From: Symsagittifera roscoffensis
Taxonomy: Eukaryota > Xenacoelomorpha > Acoela > Convolutidae
Assembly (NCBI RefSeq): GCF_963678635.1
Contig: NC_087065.1
Coordinates: forward strand, 2,356,001-2,420,000
Direction: 5' to 3'
Length of the DNA: 64,000 bases
Made by a program: the position numbers and the translations under genes. The notes under the pieces were generated by a model that did not search any database, was not told the DNA's origin, and saw nothing but the letters and a program-made list of their open reading frames with translations. Below are positions 46,008-56,864 of this stretch, piece by piece; within the stretch, counting starts at the first letter, position 1; each line of letters starts with the position of its first letter.

Positions 46008-46760
46008 GTGTTCCAGCGTACAACAGACAAAAACCTAAACAGGTATAAACTGCTTGATACTAAAATTAAGGCGGAAAACGCTCACACAGTAAGAATGAGT
46101 AGTGGTACCTTGCTTAAGAAATGTGGAGTTTCGACCAGGAAAGCAAGTATATCAAAGAAAAGGATTCCAGCGAGGATTCCAAACGCACCAACGCCAGGGG
46201 AACTCAAGAAAAATTTAGCAGCCAAAAACGCACCTAGTAAGAAAGCGAGTACGATTGAAGGAAAAGGGCAACGCTTTGAATCTGTAGATAGAAAATTCAG
46301 ACTCCAAGAGCGACGTACAATCGCTTGTGTCAAAGCGGATCATGATAAGTTGCCGATGATAACATTGCCGGAGAGACATTCTCCGATTAGCATCATGGGG
46401 AGGAATACGGAAGGGGCTGCTTCCGAGTTAGTAGTCACAGCGCATGAAGAAGGGGCGGAACTAATACGGCGGGTGGCCAGAGTGGCGGAGAGCACTGTAC
46501 GCAGGAAAAGGACAGAAGAGAAAGAACGATGAAACGGTAGAAGATTCGAAATCGAACGGACCGAAGGAAAACTCCGATATGACACCGGCGGCACTCGAAC
46601 CGAAGAAGAGGGGCCGAAAACAGAGACTTGTCTCCTACTCCACTCAAGTTCCAGGCAGTAGTCAAGACAAGACCGGGTCGAGATGTAGCGACCAAAAAAC
46701 ACCGCAGTAAACAAAATGGGTGCCGTCATGAACGACCACCTAACACGAAGCGGAGGTGGA
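46008..46760 (+). pseudogene. Integrase C-terminal region, element E
   Basis: Frame 46008-46532 (174 codons) is rich in Lys, Arg, Ala and Ser: Y-K-L-L-D-T-K-I-K-A-E-N-A-H-T-V-R-M near the start, then A-P-T-P-G-E-L-K-K-N-L. It sits where the basic post-core part of gypsy integrases should be and no catalytic residue is present. It is one of the longer open frames here, but with its core deleted it is best read as a fragment. An alternative, an unrelated basic host protein, is less likely given position between two terminal repeats. Confidence 0.6.
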
Positions 46761-47012
46761 TTTGACACTAAAGAGAGAATTTTTTTTCAAAACTGCCATA
46801 GACAAGGGAGAGGGCCGCAAACTTCATTTCTTCGGAAAACTCGTTTTTCAAAACTTACCTAATCTTTTATGCCAGTATTTAATTGTGTATTTATCAACAA
46901 GCTTAGTTAATTTGCATTTTGATCTATGATCGGAGTTGGTTTGTTGTTTCAAAACGTTAAATATAGTACTTATAAATTTCTTTTCATTTAATTAAATTTT
47001 CACAAGAGGGAA

Positions 47013-47130
47013 TGTGCTAAATCAGTAATTTGTGTCTTTATTCAGTTCAGGTTTCTATTCTCCTGTCAACCATTTCTGTTCTATTCGGTGCAAGCCATCA
47101 GTAACAGGTACTGGCCTTCGGAGTGTCTGA
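47013..47130 (+). repeat. 3' terminal repeat of element E
   Basis: Starts TGTGCTAAATCAG after a purine-rich CACAAGAGGGAA and ends GGAGTGTCTGA. It matches the 5' repeat with about ten to fifteen differences, so the insertion is old. Confidence 0.8.
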
Positions 47131-47408
47131 CCGCTAAAACATTATCTGTATGAACTTGGATATTGTTAAGTTGTTACTGGAGGATTTAATTTAAAGTATC
47201 GAAACCCGTTTTCAATTGTTTCTACATTAATTGATTTGTAGGAATCAAAATATTTAAATTATTTCTGAAAGAAAATCCAAGCATCAAAAGTTTCAGTGTC
47301 AGCCAATAATTCATAGTTATATTTTCTGAATTAGGTTATGGGTTCAAATTCCAAAATCAGTCTATTGAACATATCGGTGTCAGGCTACACGTGTAACTTG
47401 TGTTTAAG

Positions 47409-47640
47409 GTGGATGTGACGCACAATGAAAGAGTGATCCAATTTCACGAGCTTGCTTGGATTGGGAAGAAATGGACCTATTTCAAACCATCCCCTGCCAA
47501 CGACCTCGAATGTAAGAATCATTCTCAGAACAGTGCACAGACAGCCTAGTAAACAGACAGGCCAGAAAGCAGAAAAGTTCTGGGTTGTCTGTTTCAAAAA
47601 ACTATCGAGTAAGGCAAAAAAAATAATGACCAAATAAAGG
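47409..47640 (+). CDS. Candidate terminal exon of an unknown host gene
   Basis: Possible acceptor CTTGTGTTTAAG ends at 47408. The frame from 47409 runs 46 codons to TAG at 47547-47549: V-D-V-T-H-N-E-R-V-I-Q-F-H-E-L, then G-K-K-W-T-Y-F-K-P-S-P-A-N-D. Composition is unlike the AT-rich surroundings and charged/aromatic residues look protein-like. A polyadenylation signal AATAAA follows at about 47634. I do not recognise the family, and no upstream exon was found. Alternatively, a GT at about 47512 could be a donor, making it an internal exon. Confidence 0.4.
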
Positions 47641-48526
47641 CGTTTGGGGGGAGCGTGTTAACTTGGTTCTTAAATGAGAATTTTCCACCAATCGAAATCG
47701 ATTATTCTACTTGCAGCTCTTAGCATTTTTAATACGAAATAAATGCGAGGAAGGAAGAAATTACATTGCTCTAAAAACTGAGAAAATAACCAATGAATGA
47801 GAAAATGAGAAATGAGAAAATGAGAAAATGCATACATCCAGATGGTTTTCATAAAAATTTTTCCATGTTGAAGTAGGTTTTCTGAACAAATTTTGAGCTA
47901 TGATGCTGGAAACATGACGGTGTTCATAAAAAAACACGGTGTTTTTTCTTAAAGAAAAGGTTGAATGGAGGGTATACAGAGGCTTACGTTTAATAATAAT
48001 TGTTTACCTGTAGAACGGTCAATTGGATCTAAAAAGTTAATTCTTCTATAGTTTTCCGCTTAATGAGACACCTAAAACAGGCCGTTGATTGGTTGAGATT
48101 TTTCGCGCCTTGTGACTTTGGCGCATGAAAATAGCCCCCGTCTCAAAACACAAAAGCTAACAATTACGTTTTAAACTCAGTTCAAATCAACTAATTTTTC
48201 TAATTCTCAATTCTGCAACTGAATGTAGCCGAGTGCTATTGTACGCAACCAAATATCTACTTTGTCTTAGTATTTTAGCAGTAAATCTTTCTGAAAAGTT
48301 TCAGGGATAACACGTTGAGCAGTTTAAGCAGTCTAAGCGGTTCAAGCTATAATTCAAAAATTGTAAAGCTTGAGAAAAAAGTTTACATGAAGTTTGCTGA
48401 CAAACGTTATCAACATTTAAACTACAATTGAGTAGCTCAGATGAAGAAAAATGATAAAGACAATTACAAGCGATGCAAACATTAAATCGGCAATTGAAAG
48501 CAGACGCCTTAAAACTGCAAAAAAAA
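47641..48526. other. Non-coding stretch
   Basis: AT-rich sequence with no gene, repeat array or RNA that I can support. It includes a short GAGAAATGAGAAAATGAGAA simple repeat near 47800. Confidence 0.6.
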
Positions 48527-49215
48527 ATTAAGTGGGTGCGAAATTGATTTTTATTAATGCTTGAATTTTTTTTTTAAAACAAGACATGACGGATATCCAA
48601 CATCATAACTTTAAAGAATCTCAAGCATACAGATCAGTTCTTTGTCTTCTTATAAATGACATTATATGAATGAATACTGAACTATTTTGTAAAAGAAACT
48701 AATCTAAAAAATTTTAAGTGGGTACGATATTGATTTTTATTGTTGCTTGAAAGATTTTTTAAAACAAGACAAGACGGATATCCAAATCATAACTTTGAAG
48801 AATCTCAGGCATGCAGATAAGCTCCTTGCCGTCTTATAAATGACTTATCAGAATGAATACTGAACTAATTTATTAATGAAACTAATCTAAAAAATTTTAA
48901 GTGGGTACGAAATTGATTTTTATTGTTGCTTGAAAGATTTTATAAAACAAGACATGACGGATAGCCAAAATCATAACTTTAAAGAATCATAGGCATGCAG
49001 ATCAGCTCCTTGCCTTCTTATAAATGACCTATTATGAATGAATACTGAACTATTTTATAAATGAAACTAATCTAAAAAGTTTTAAGTGGGTACAAAATTG
49101 ATTTTTATTGTTGCTTGAAAGATTTTTTAAAACAAGACAAGACGGATATCCAATATTATAACTTTGAAGAATCTCAGGCATGCTGATCAGTTCCTTGCCT
49201 TCTTACGAATGAATT
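48527..49215. repeat. About 185-bp tandem repeat, nearly four copies
   Basis: AGTGGGT(A/G)C recurs at 48531, 48717, 48900 and 49085 (offsets 186, 183 and 185). Each unit continues with TTGATTTTTATTGTTGCTTG, AAAACAAGACATGACGGAT, GCATGCAGATCAG and CCTTCTTATAAATGA. Copies differ by a few per cent and small indels. Non-coding. Confidence 0.95.
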
Positions 49216-51340
49216 AAATGCCCTGGTAAATTTAGCAGTTACCTCAGCTCACAAAACGCGATAACTCGCGATAAACTTCTTAAAAAATCTCTTTATCACA
49301 CTTGAACTAAGCTCGCAATCTCCACTAAATATCAGTTGATTTTACTCTTAGGTCAAAAAAATTACAGCAAATGACTTTTGATCCTTGAAAATAATCCAAA
49401 AAAGGGGGTACTAATTTAGAGATATTCAAAATGACCTTGCAAATCAGAAGTATTCAAAAGGTGTTGATTTGGTTTTGGAGAAAAAAAATGTGTCGTTACA
49501 CTCAATGTTGCCGCAGAAGTTGAACAGTAAACTTTCTGCACGTGTTTGAAACTTTCGCGTTTTTCAATCTAAGTAATTTAAAAAATTTGTTGCATAAAAG
49601 GGTAAAATGAATGACCGTTAAACGAGCCCGCCATCAAAATTGTGCGAGAAAGAACGTAAACCCAAATTTTGACAAATATACTTTAAAAAAATATTCCTCA
49701 TTTTTTGCGGTAATTTGCAGTACACATTAGATTATCTTTCATTGATCTGTTTATCAAAACGTACTGCGTACCAGTTTTGAGGAGGCAGCAAACATGTCCA
49801 AGTTTACATCGCAATTCCCAAGAAGCTTCAAACCACTCTAAGGGGAGGATAAATTCTTTGCTAATTACTCGTGGCCGTGGGATGCTGATCGACTTCTTGT
49901 TTTTACCACTGCAGCACACTTGAACATTCTCGAGCGTTACAAGCTGATGTTATGTTTAGAAATGTTCTTGAATATGCATTCAAGTATACAATGTACATGC
50001 TATATTTTCTGTTACAACAAAAACTTAACTAATACTTCATTTCAACGCTTTTTTAGAACCAACAGAAACTGTTATCTCGTTTTTTGCCAAAAATCTCTAC
50101 AGCGTCCGTCGTAACAGATGTCTTTTTTTCATTTTGCACTTCGCGAAATATTCAAGAGTTAGGACTGGCGGTTGAGTACAGAAAAAACAAAGACTTAAGA
50201 AAGAAAGTGAAATAGTTTCTTGCTCTTGCGCTCACTCCTGAATGAGACTTGAAGTTGGCATTAGAAGCTCACTACTTGACAACAATTGAGAATGCGCAGC
50301 AATGGTGATCTCGCGATTATTTCGTGGGTGGCGAAAAAACTTGGAATTCTATGAAAAGATCCGGTCTTTAAACCAACTATGTGGAATTAGTTCAGCAATG
50401 CTTTGAAAGGAAATCAAAGAAACCAACAAGTCGGTCTAAAGATGGCATAGAGATTTTCATTTAGTAGTACGTTATGATTCGCCCACTCTATCAAAACTCA
50501 TCCAGCAAATACGGAAGGCGTAAATTTTGTTCAAAAAATACCATTTTAATTTAATTAAGAACAGTTGCAACAAAGGAAACTCAAGTAGTTGCAAAACTAT
50601 TAAAACAATTATCTAAATTCGCAGTTGGAAGCTCCTGCATTTACTTTGGTCTGGTCTGTAAAATTCCTTTAAACCAAAAAAAACTATGTCTCAAACGCTT
50701 TGTCATTTTGTTGTTTTCTGTTCAATTTTTTGCGGGTAGTCCTTTGTTGCGAGTTATCGCGATAACCTACTGTTTCCCAATTTTTTTTATTTCTTTGTAA
50801 TGAAAGGCCCATCAATCAAAATATATATTTAAACTTAAAGTAAATAAAAAATTTGTTTCTTAAGATATCCGAAAACCAAAATAAAATGACTTGTTACGAA
50901 AGCAATCATCAATCTTTTTTCCGCTTTCATTAAGCACCTTAAAATTTTTCAAAATCCCGGTTTGTGTGGTTTCTGTATTGCTTCAAGTTTCTGTTTTTTT
51001 TTAGTTGAAAATTTTGCAAAAAATACCAACTTGGAAAATCTAAATTAATCTGCCAGCTTGAGCAAGAAAGAGTGGACGGCAGAAAAAATTTAAGCCAAGA
51101 ACGGCCTATCCGAATTCAGTTTTAAACGGTTTTACTGTTTTTGGCTGCTGGTTGAAGTTTTGTTTCATTCGATCTTTTTGCCATGATGTCTTTTACTACC
51201 CCTTGAATAAAGATTTTTTTGTTCTGCTTTTTAAATAGTTTTTCTAAAGATTTTCTGAAATGATATTTCCAGAAATGAAGTTTGCAGTGATGCTTTTTAA
51301 GAAAACATCCGAGAGCAGAATTGCGCAAGTTGAAGTTTAT
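49216..51340. other. Non-coding or unassigned stretch
   Basis: No domain-bearing frame seen on either strand. Short frames at 49698-49919 (minus) and 51122-51418 (minus) have no recognisable family. GCGATAACTCGCGATAA near 49260 and GAGTTATCGCGATAAC near 50750 are related short motifs in opposite orientation. Confidence 0.5.
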
Positions 51341-51430
51341 ATACACCAGCAGTAGCGGATTTAAGGGGAGGGCTTGGTGCGCGGACGCTTCCCTCTCAGG
51401 ACTTTTACACCGACGCAACCCGCCGGTCCA
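51341..51430. repeat. Dispersed-repeat end, CAGTAGCGGATTTAAGGGG
   Basis: CAGTAGCGGATTTAAGGGGA matches the start of two other segments here (56341, plus: GCAGTGGCGGATCTATGA; 52705, minus: GGCGCGGATCTAGGAG). A (A)GTGGCGGATCTAGG end is shared by dispersed non-autonomous repeats in several invertebrate genomes. Length of this copy unclear. Confidence 0.45.
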
Positions 51431-51865
51431 TTTGCTAGGAGGTATTCCTCGAGTCTGAATTGTCTTTGATTTGAGGCCTCAAAATTGGACTCATTTTCAC
51501 ACCTAGAAATTTTCACACCTTTAGTTCTTTCACACGTCGACTACAAAGAGACCGGCGCCGAAGGTGCCCATTGAAAAATTTCTCAAAAACAAAAAACAAA
51601 AATGGACTTCACATGGCACTCTGGACTTCAAGCTTCATCTCCAACTATCAACTCTTGACACGCTCATACCACGACCCTCAAGGCTATTAGAGCCACTGGC
51701 ATCTTTGGCAACCATAAAAATTGAAGCTCTTTCATTGACTTGTTCTATATCTCCTCTCTGAGCAAACCCTGCAGTCTCCAGCTTACACAGACATAGGAGT
51801 CTATAACTTCAACTCGCTGGATATGGACTGTGATGTCAAGTTTGCTCTTCTAGACAGCCGAACAG

Positions 51866-52286
51866 ATGCCCATTGCAAAACTGGCCAATTAAAGTTGCCA
51901 CCAATCAAGGGAGGACAAAGAAGAGATTCCGTGGACCTCAAAATCTCGAGAAGTACACTTTTGCGGTCTACTCAATGATTCAGGAGGGCCTCTTTTGTCG
52001 CTCCTGTTTTTGCTTTGCTGACATAACGGATAAAAAGAAAACTGAATGTTTTTCCGAAGTACAACTTGTCAAGAAGCCTTTCCAGATGTTTGCACGCTTG
52101 TTAAACTACTTGGAGGCTCATCAGAAGAGTTCCCATCACAAAAAGGCTTTGGCTTGGATTCAAACAAGCACCCAGAGCGACACATCTATGTGTCCCTCTA
52201 CCAAGCGGTTGCCAAAGAAATGGAGATAAACAGACAGTTTCTGGCGCCTACAAAAATTACCAATGTTACTCTCAGCTCTGGATGAT
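51866..52286 (+). pseudogene. hAT-type transposase N-terminal zinc finger, fragment
   Basis: The frame after 51873 encodes R-F-R-G-P-Q-N-L-E-K-Y, then I-Q-E-G-L-F-C-R-S-C-F-C-F-A-D, K-P-F-Q-M-F and H-Q-K-S-S-H-H-K-K-A-L. This is the TTF-type zinc finger layout (Cys-x2-Cys, a Trp/Phe-containing middle and His-x4-His) that opens hAT-family transposases and ZMYM1-like proteins. The catalytic core that should follow is absent; coding ends near 52229-52286 and repeat DNA follows. There is no credible ATG in frame; upstream coding-like sequence (51750-51865) is in another frame. Most likely a dead transposon fragment, less likely an exon of a domesticated gene. Confidence 0.7.
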
Positions 52287-52339
52287 GTAATAATTGACTT
52301 TCGCACAAGCAAACGAAGACAATTTAAGATATATGTGCC

Positions 52340-52720
52340 TTCAGTCTTAAATAGCCATTCTCAGGGATTAGACCCCCAGCTGACCCCAAGGGTCTATCCT
52401 TTGTACTATTTTGAGATTTATATACTAAATTTGAGAGGCTTACATATACTAATTTTGAGGGGGTAGCGCGCGCCGAAAAAATGCTATTTTTGAAGAAAAA
52501 AAAACATTACAATAAATTTTTAAAAAGTGCATAAAAAGGCCTCTTTCGTACTTTTTTTGAAAATTTCTCTGCGGCGCAGAGTACTTGGCCAATATAGGGT
52601 CTGTCTATATAGTGATTTAGAATAGCCTAACATTGGTTGACTAAAAAAAACAGGTCGACAAAACTTTTTTTGAAAATCCCCCCTTCAAGAAACTCCTAGA
52701 TCCGCGCCTGGCTGGTCGCT
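52340..52720 (-). repeat. Dispersed repeat ending in GGCGCGGATCTAGGAG
   Basis: The minus strand begins AGCCAGGCGCGGATCTAGGA followed by GGGGGG, the same type of terminus as at 56341. The body is AT-rich with GGGGGTAGCGCGCG near 52460. No coding. Probably a non-autonomous transposable element; far end uncertain. Confidence 0.45.
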
Positions 52721-53059
52721 TGTTTTGCGCTTTTTGGTAAGGTTTACTTTGGATGCCTTCTCATGCTCGGTTTTTTTTAGGCAAATTACGATGTGCGTTT
52801 TTTAGGTAACTGGAAAATAGTGAGGAGACTATTCTAATGCGCAAAAATTTTTGAACCCTCAGTACTTTTTTAACTGTCCAACACTAACTTATTTTTTGGG
52901 AGGCGGTTTTCTAGACTTTTTCAGACTGAAAATTAGTTGATTTTCAACTAATTTATGAAAAATGCATTCTAATTGGCTGCCAACATTTTGGCGCTGTCGG
53001 TCGTTCGCGCCTGAAGTTTTGCCCAAAATTAATCCCACCTTTTGTGATTTGCACTGCAG

Positions 53060-53277
53060 TGGCTGTGGTGCTGCAGAACATGCAAGCGAGGGACATCAGT
53101 CCTCTGATTGGGAGACTGGAAAGGGATGAACTGTACTCAGTGCACAGCTGGATAGCAGACAACACTACTCTGCTGGACATGACTCAGTTCATTGAGTTCT
53201 ACCACAGACACATCACAGCCCAACACTCCAAAAGCACCCCAGAGTCAGTAAACCGCTTCTCACCAAACTCATTATAA
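53060..53277 (+). CDS. Candidate terminal exon of an unknown host gene
   Basis: A good acceptor, CCACCTTTTGTGATTTGCACTGCAG, ends at 53059. The frame V-A-V-V-L-Q-N-M-Q-A-R-D-I-S-P-L-I-G-R-L-E follows, later M-T-Q-F-I-E-F-Y-H-R-H-I-T-A-Q, and stops at 53275-53277 (72 codons after the acceptor; the exon begins at the second base of a codon). Codon use is markedly GC-richer than the flanks, with many CTG, CAG and GAG codons, which supports real coding. It is predicted helical, with no transmembrane segment or signal. I cannot name the family; a weak resemblance to small helical subunits such as ARPC5 is not convincing. Upstream exons are not identified. Confidence 0.6.
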
Positions 53278-53640
53278 AACCAGATTTTGGCCACTTTCTT
53301 TCAAGATTTCCAAACTCAAACTATCGCCGCCGCGACAACGCATTTTTTTTTGGTCGTGAAAATTGGGAGATGTGTAATGTTGGCCGATCCGCCATTTGTT
53401 GCGTTGCATGTCGGGTCACACTAGTTGCGCTTTCTGCTGGCTCGCACCGTTTGCAAAAGTTTGGCGACAGCAAAGTTTGATCGAACCGATTGCGCCGCTT
53501 TGTCGCCACTTGCCCCATTTTGGTATCGCCGATCGCGCCGGTTCAAAAGTGGTTGCGATGGATCTTTTCGGCCGCGAAATTCTGTAAAAATTAAAAAACT
53601 CGGATTCTCATTTTGGTTGCAAAAAGTCCGGAAAACTCAA
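53278..53640 (+). other. GC-richer 3' flank of the 53-kb exon
   Basis: After the stop lies a stretch richer in CG dinucleotides (GCCGCCGCGACAACG, GATCGCGCCGG) than its surroundings. It could be a 3' UTR or the CpG-containing start of another transcript. AATAAA occurs near 53646. No frame is convincing. Confidence 0.35.
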
Positions 53641-54670
53641 AAAAAATAAAACCACTTTAACTGAATTGAGCTTAAAAAATACATTTTAATGTTAAAGTTA
53701 TAGGTAAAGTTAGAAGGAATATTTTTAAGCCCATTAAGGTGTGCTTATGTTTGCGCAAATTTACCTAAAGCTCCAAGGTGTTTAAGGTTATTTTTATGGT
53801 AATTTTACCCCTACTGTTTTTGTGTACACCTTTTGCACTTCTAAGTGCGCGGGTGTTGAATTACTCGGCTTAGTAATCAAATATTAGCATAAGCCGACAG
53901 TCTCTATCGAGATGCAATATGTTTCGACTGTCTATCGTAGGACAAAACATTCCCGAGACAATTTCTATAGAATTTTTCGAATTTTGAAGCCTGCTTTCAT
54001 TGGATACAGCTCAGATTAGTTGGAACCTACCTTCTCGATTAAAAATGGGTGCGCCAGGACATTTCCGATTTTCTAGACCGAAAAAAATATGTCTCAGTTA
54101 AATGAAGCCGGCTCAGAAATTGGATTATTAATTTTTCGACTCAATAAAAGCGTTGCGGAAGTCGTATCGAGCAAAAAGATCCAAACATTGAGAAAGAAGG
54201 TCAAAAAATTGGACTTAGCATTTGGAGCAGCGCCATGTTTTAGTCATTTGTCTCTAGATTCTGCAGCATCGGGTAGATTAAAGATCATAATCTTGTTAGG
54301 ACTCCACGACGCAGCCATGTCCAGCCTTGTGGCGAAACCGTTCAAAATTCAAAAATTCACAGTTGGGCTTGTTAATTAAGATTTTACGGTTATATGCATG
54401 ATATTTAGATGTAAGAGCTGAAAAAAATGAATGTATTCCCAAGCAAACTTTTTTATAAATGTGAAAGCTAAGTTTTTCAAAACTAAACTCAGAAAGAGGT
54501 GAGAGCGTCTTCTCTGATAACTGAAAATTGAAACTATGTGTTGAAAATCAAAATCAGTCTTTTTTGGCCCTTGAGTTCAAATGCATTTTTCCATATTTCT
54601 GTTGGCTTTGTTTATCAAATATATAGCCTGACTGGTTGACTTGGAACATTTTGAACAAGTCTCAAGACTA
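53641..54670. other. Unassigned stretch with one 96-codon frame
   Basis: Mostly AT-rich. The plus-strand frame 54089-54379 (M-S-Q-L-N-E-A-G-S-E-I-G-L-L) is moderately balanced in composition, with L-R-K-K-V-K-K-L-D-L, but matches no family I know. It has no obvious splice sites and is left as a doubtful ORF. Confidence 0.3.
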
Positions 54671-55800
54671 TCCGGGTTGACGTCCATAGAAGAAAAATGC
54701 TAATCATACGGTTTCATATATGATTTCTTACAAAACTTTGAAAGTGTTTTCGAAAGTTTTTAGTGAATATTTTTAGTCTATTTGCCTCTTTTGAAGCTTT
54801 CTGGTCATTAGCAAAATGATTTAAAAATTTCGATAAAAAATGCTTGAAAACATGCAATTTTCATGTATGGAAATTATAAGATAATCATTTTGTCAAAGAA
54901 AAATTTGGTCATAGAAAGTTTTCCAAATCTTCAAAAAAAGGGTTTGGGTAACTTTAAATAGATTCAAGTAACTATATCTAAGATGGAGGGCATTTTGAAA
55001 AACAAAAACGTAATTTTAATTTCCGGCAGAAAAAATGCTTATCATATAGTTTTCATAAATGAAAATTGTATATGCATTTTTTCATCAACAAAACACAAAT
55101 TTGAGTTAAAAAATTTTCAACCATTTTTTCGGTTGCAAACTTGTTTTTGTGCTCAAATATGAACTTTACGGAAAAAAAATTTGCATGCAAAAATTGACTT
55201 TTTGTGTTTATAACGTAGTTTTTCACACAGAAGATAAGTTAAGTTTTTCACCCGTTAAATCCAAAAATCACAAAAAAGTGTTTTTTTTATAAACACGATT
55301 AATATTTTTTTGTTTCATTTGCTAAGATAAAAATAAATTTGTAAAAACGCAGGCCTTTTTTCTGATCCAACAAAATTTTCAAACTAAAAATTATCTAGCC
55401 ATATAGAAAAAGTTACGTTTTTGGAATATAATTCTAAGCAAAAATGTTATAATTAACTTACATTGCTACAATCACAAAATGCAGAAAAATATGCTTGGTA
55501 ACTGCCAGTTACATTCTGGGTTTTCATATGACAAAAAAACCCTTGGTAAGTGTTTTGAATTTAACACAAAACTTATAAATAAAACTCCAAAGCAAAATTT
55601 TATGGAAAAAATGCTTATCATACAATTTCATAGTAGGGAATAAATGCTTGTCATACAATTACATAGTATGGAAAAAACTCTTATTTTGCTATTTTCAAAC
55701 ACTTATTTTTGCTCAATGAAATTGTATGAAAGAGTATGATAAGCGTTTTTTTCATATATGAAAAATGTATGGTAAGCATTTTTTGTCAACCCATGTATCA
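54671..55800. repeat. Repeats with GCTTATCATACAATTTCATA motif
   Basis: The motif TGCTTATCATA(C/T)A(A/G)TTTCATA, with variants, occurs near 54698, 55034, 55612 and 55650 on the plus strand and in inverse orientation near 55730-55780 (GTATGATAAGCGTTTTTTCA). The same motif with the same leading GTTGACGTCCATA phrase appears again at 63620. The inverted arrangement suggests hairpin-forming, MITE-like elements. Confidence 0.65.
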
Positions 55801-56099
55801 TATCAGCGATGATTTTGAGACCTATACTTCCTAAAAAAGAGAGAAGGGTTGAATTTACAAAATCCTGAGGCAAAGAAGATTTCAAGTTGCTAATTGATAA
55901 TTTGAGTTGACTCCAGCAAAAGTGGTCACTTTCGAAACAAAGGTTTGAATGGATTTCTGTGTCATTAATGCAACTAATGGCAGAAATTTTTCCTTTGCTG
56001 CAGTTAATTGCAGAACGCCAATTTATCCTTTGATGCAATTAATAGCAAAAACTTTTCAAAAACAATTTCTCTTAAAGCAATTAATGGCTATTTTTTCAG

Positions 56100-56322
56100 A
56101 AAAATAAAAAGACGTTTCTCAGTCCTGTGTCTAAATAATCTTCCGGACTCTGTGGTGACGGGGGGATCTAAGAACGCCAGCAGGACAGGCAGAGACGCGA
56201 TCCCGTTTGATTTGACAGTTGAGAAACATAAAAACGAGAAGAAACAATTTGTCATGCTGGTTCTGCGAAACATCACCCACAAACTCAATTTTTCAGCCTC
56301 ATTCAAAGTCTATGCCGCAAAG
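56100..56322 (+). CDS. Candidate internal exon of an unknown host gene
   Basis: An acceptor (CTATTTTTTCAG, ending 56099; alternatively CGTTTCTCAG, ending 56121) and a donor, GCCGCAAAG|GTAACA, at 56322/56323 frame a coding stretch. It contains L-P-D-S-V-V-T-G-G-S-K-N-A-S-R-T-G-R and F-D-L-T-V-E-K-H-K-N-E, then M-L-V-L-R-N-I-T-H-K-L and F-K-V-Y-A-A-K. It ends in phase 0. N-I-T and N-A-S are potential N-glycosylation sequons, so an extracellular protein is possible. GC content exceeds that of the flanks. Family not recognised. The exon at 61259 begins in phase 0 and could be the next one. Confidence 0.5.
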
Positions 56323-56337
56323 GTAACAAGCTTAATA

Positions 56338-56580
56338 CTAGCAGTGGCGGATCTATGATTTTTGAAAAGTGGTATGCGTATTTCCAAAAAACTTACGAAC
56401 AGTTTAATGACCCCTTTTTAAGTTGACCAGAATGACTTTAAGAGCTCTATTACAACATCATACAGCGCTTATTTAGGCAAAACTTTCAGAACAATTGCCG
56501 GCAAATTTTAAGAAAAACAGGCCAGAAGGCCCCAAGTCTAAGACCCCTTCCGCAAAAAGTTATGATATGTAGACGGAAAT
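56338..56580 (+). repeat. Dispersed repeat starting AGCAGTGGCGGATCTATGA
   Basis: It begins 15 bp after the donor of the 56-kb exon with a terminus shared with 52.7 kb (inverted) and similar to 51.35 kb. The body continues TTTTTGAAAAGTGG and later CCCCTTTTTAAG and CCCCTTCCGC. Probably a non-autonomous transposon inserted in the intron; far end uncertain. Confidence 0.5.
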
Positions 56581-56864
56581 TAGATATCGTAAAATAAAAT
56601 CACAAGGGGAGACCATTTGGGTTGTGGAGGAGTCGAACCCTAGAGGGGGGATAGGTGAGTGAGAAGTGGTGGTAGTGGGGCTTGTTCGTTTCTAAACCCC
56701 CCTGTCTAGAGTCTTATTACTGTAGCTGTAGATCAGCTAGTTAATTTTACTCACCATTAAACAAAGATAGCAAGCTTTTTTTCTTTTTCATCAACATTAA
56801 ATTGATGAAAAGGCGTTTACCAAATTACCTATACGTTTTGTTGGATTTAACTGAGTCGCGGGGG

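Larger units (their letters stand above)
41968..47130 (+). mobile_element. Degraded Ty3/gypsy retrotransposon, plus strand (element E)
   Basis: Terminal repeats 41968-42083 and 47013-47130 bracket gag, zinc knuckle, protease, RT, RNase H and integrase remnants in plus orientation. The family differs from element D. Large deletions are visible: palm sequence lost between about 44050 and 44055, most of RNase H lost between 44605 and 44850, and the integrase core lost near 45850. Stops are frequent. Confidence 0.88.

Noticed and set aside
46008-46532. Independent basic host gene
   Set aside because: It lies between matched terminal repeats and after integrase zinc-binding remnants, so the integrase C-terminal tail of element E is the better reading.
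53060-53277. ARPC5 (Arp2/3 complex subunit) identity
   Set aside because: Only a faint helical similarity; the conserved C-terminal segments of that family are not present.
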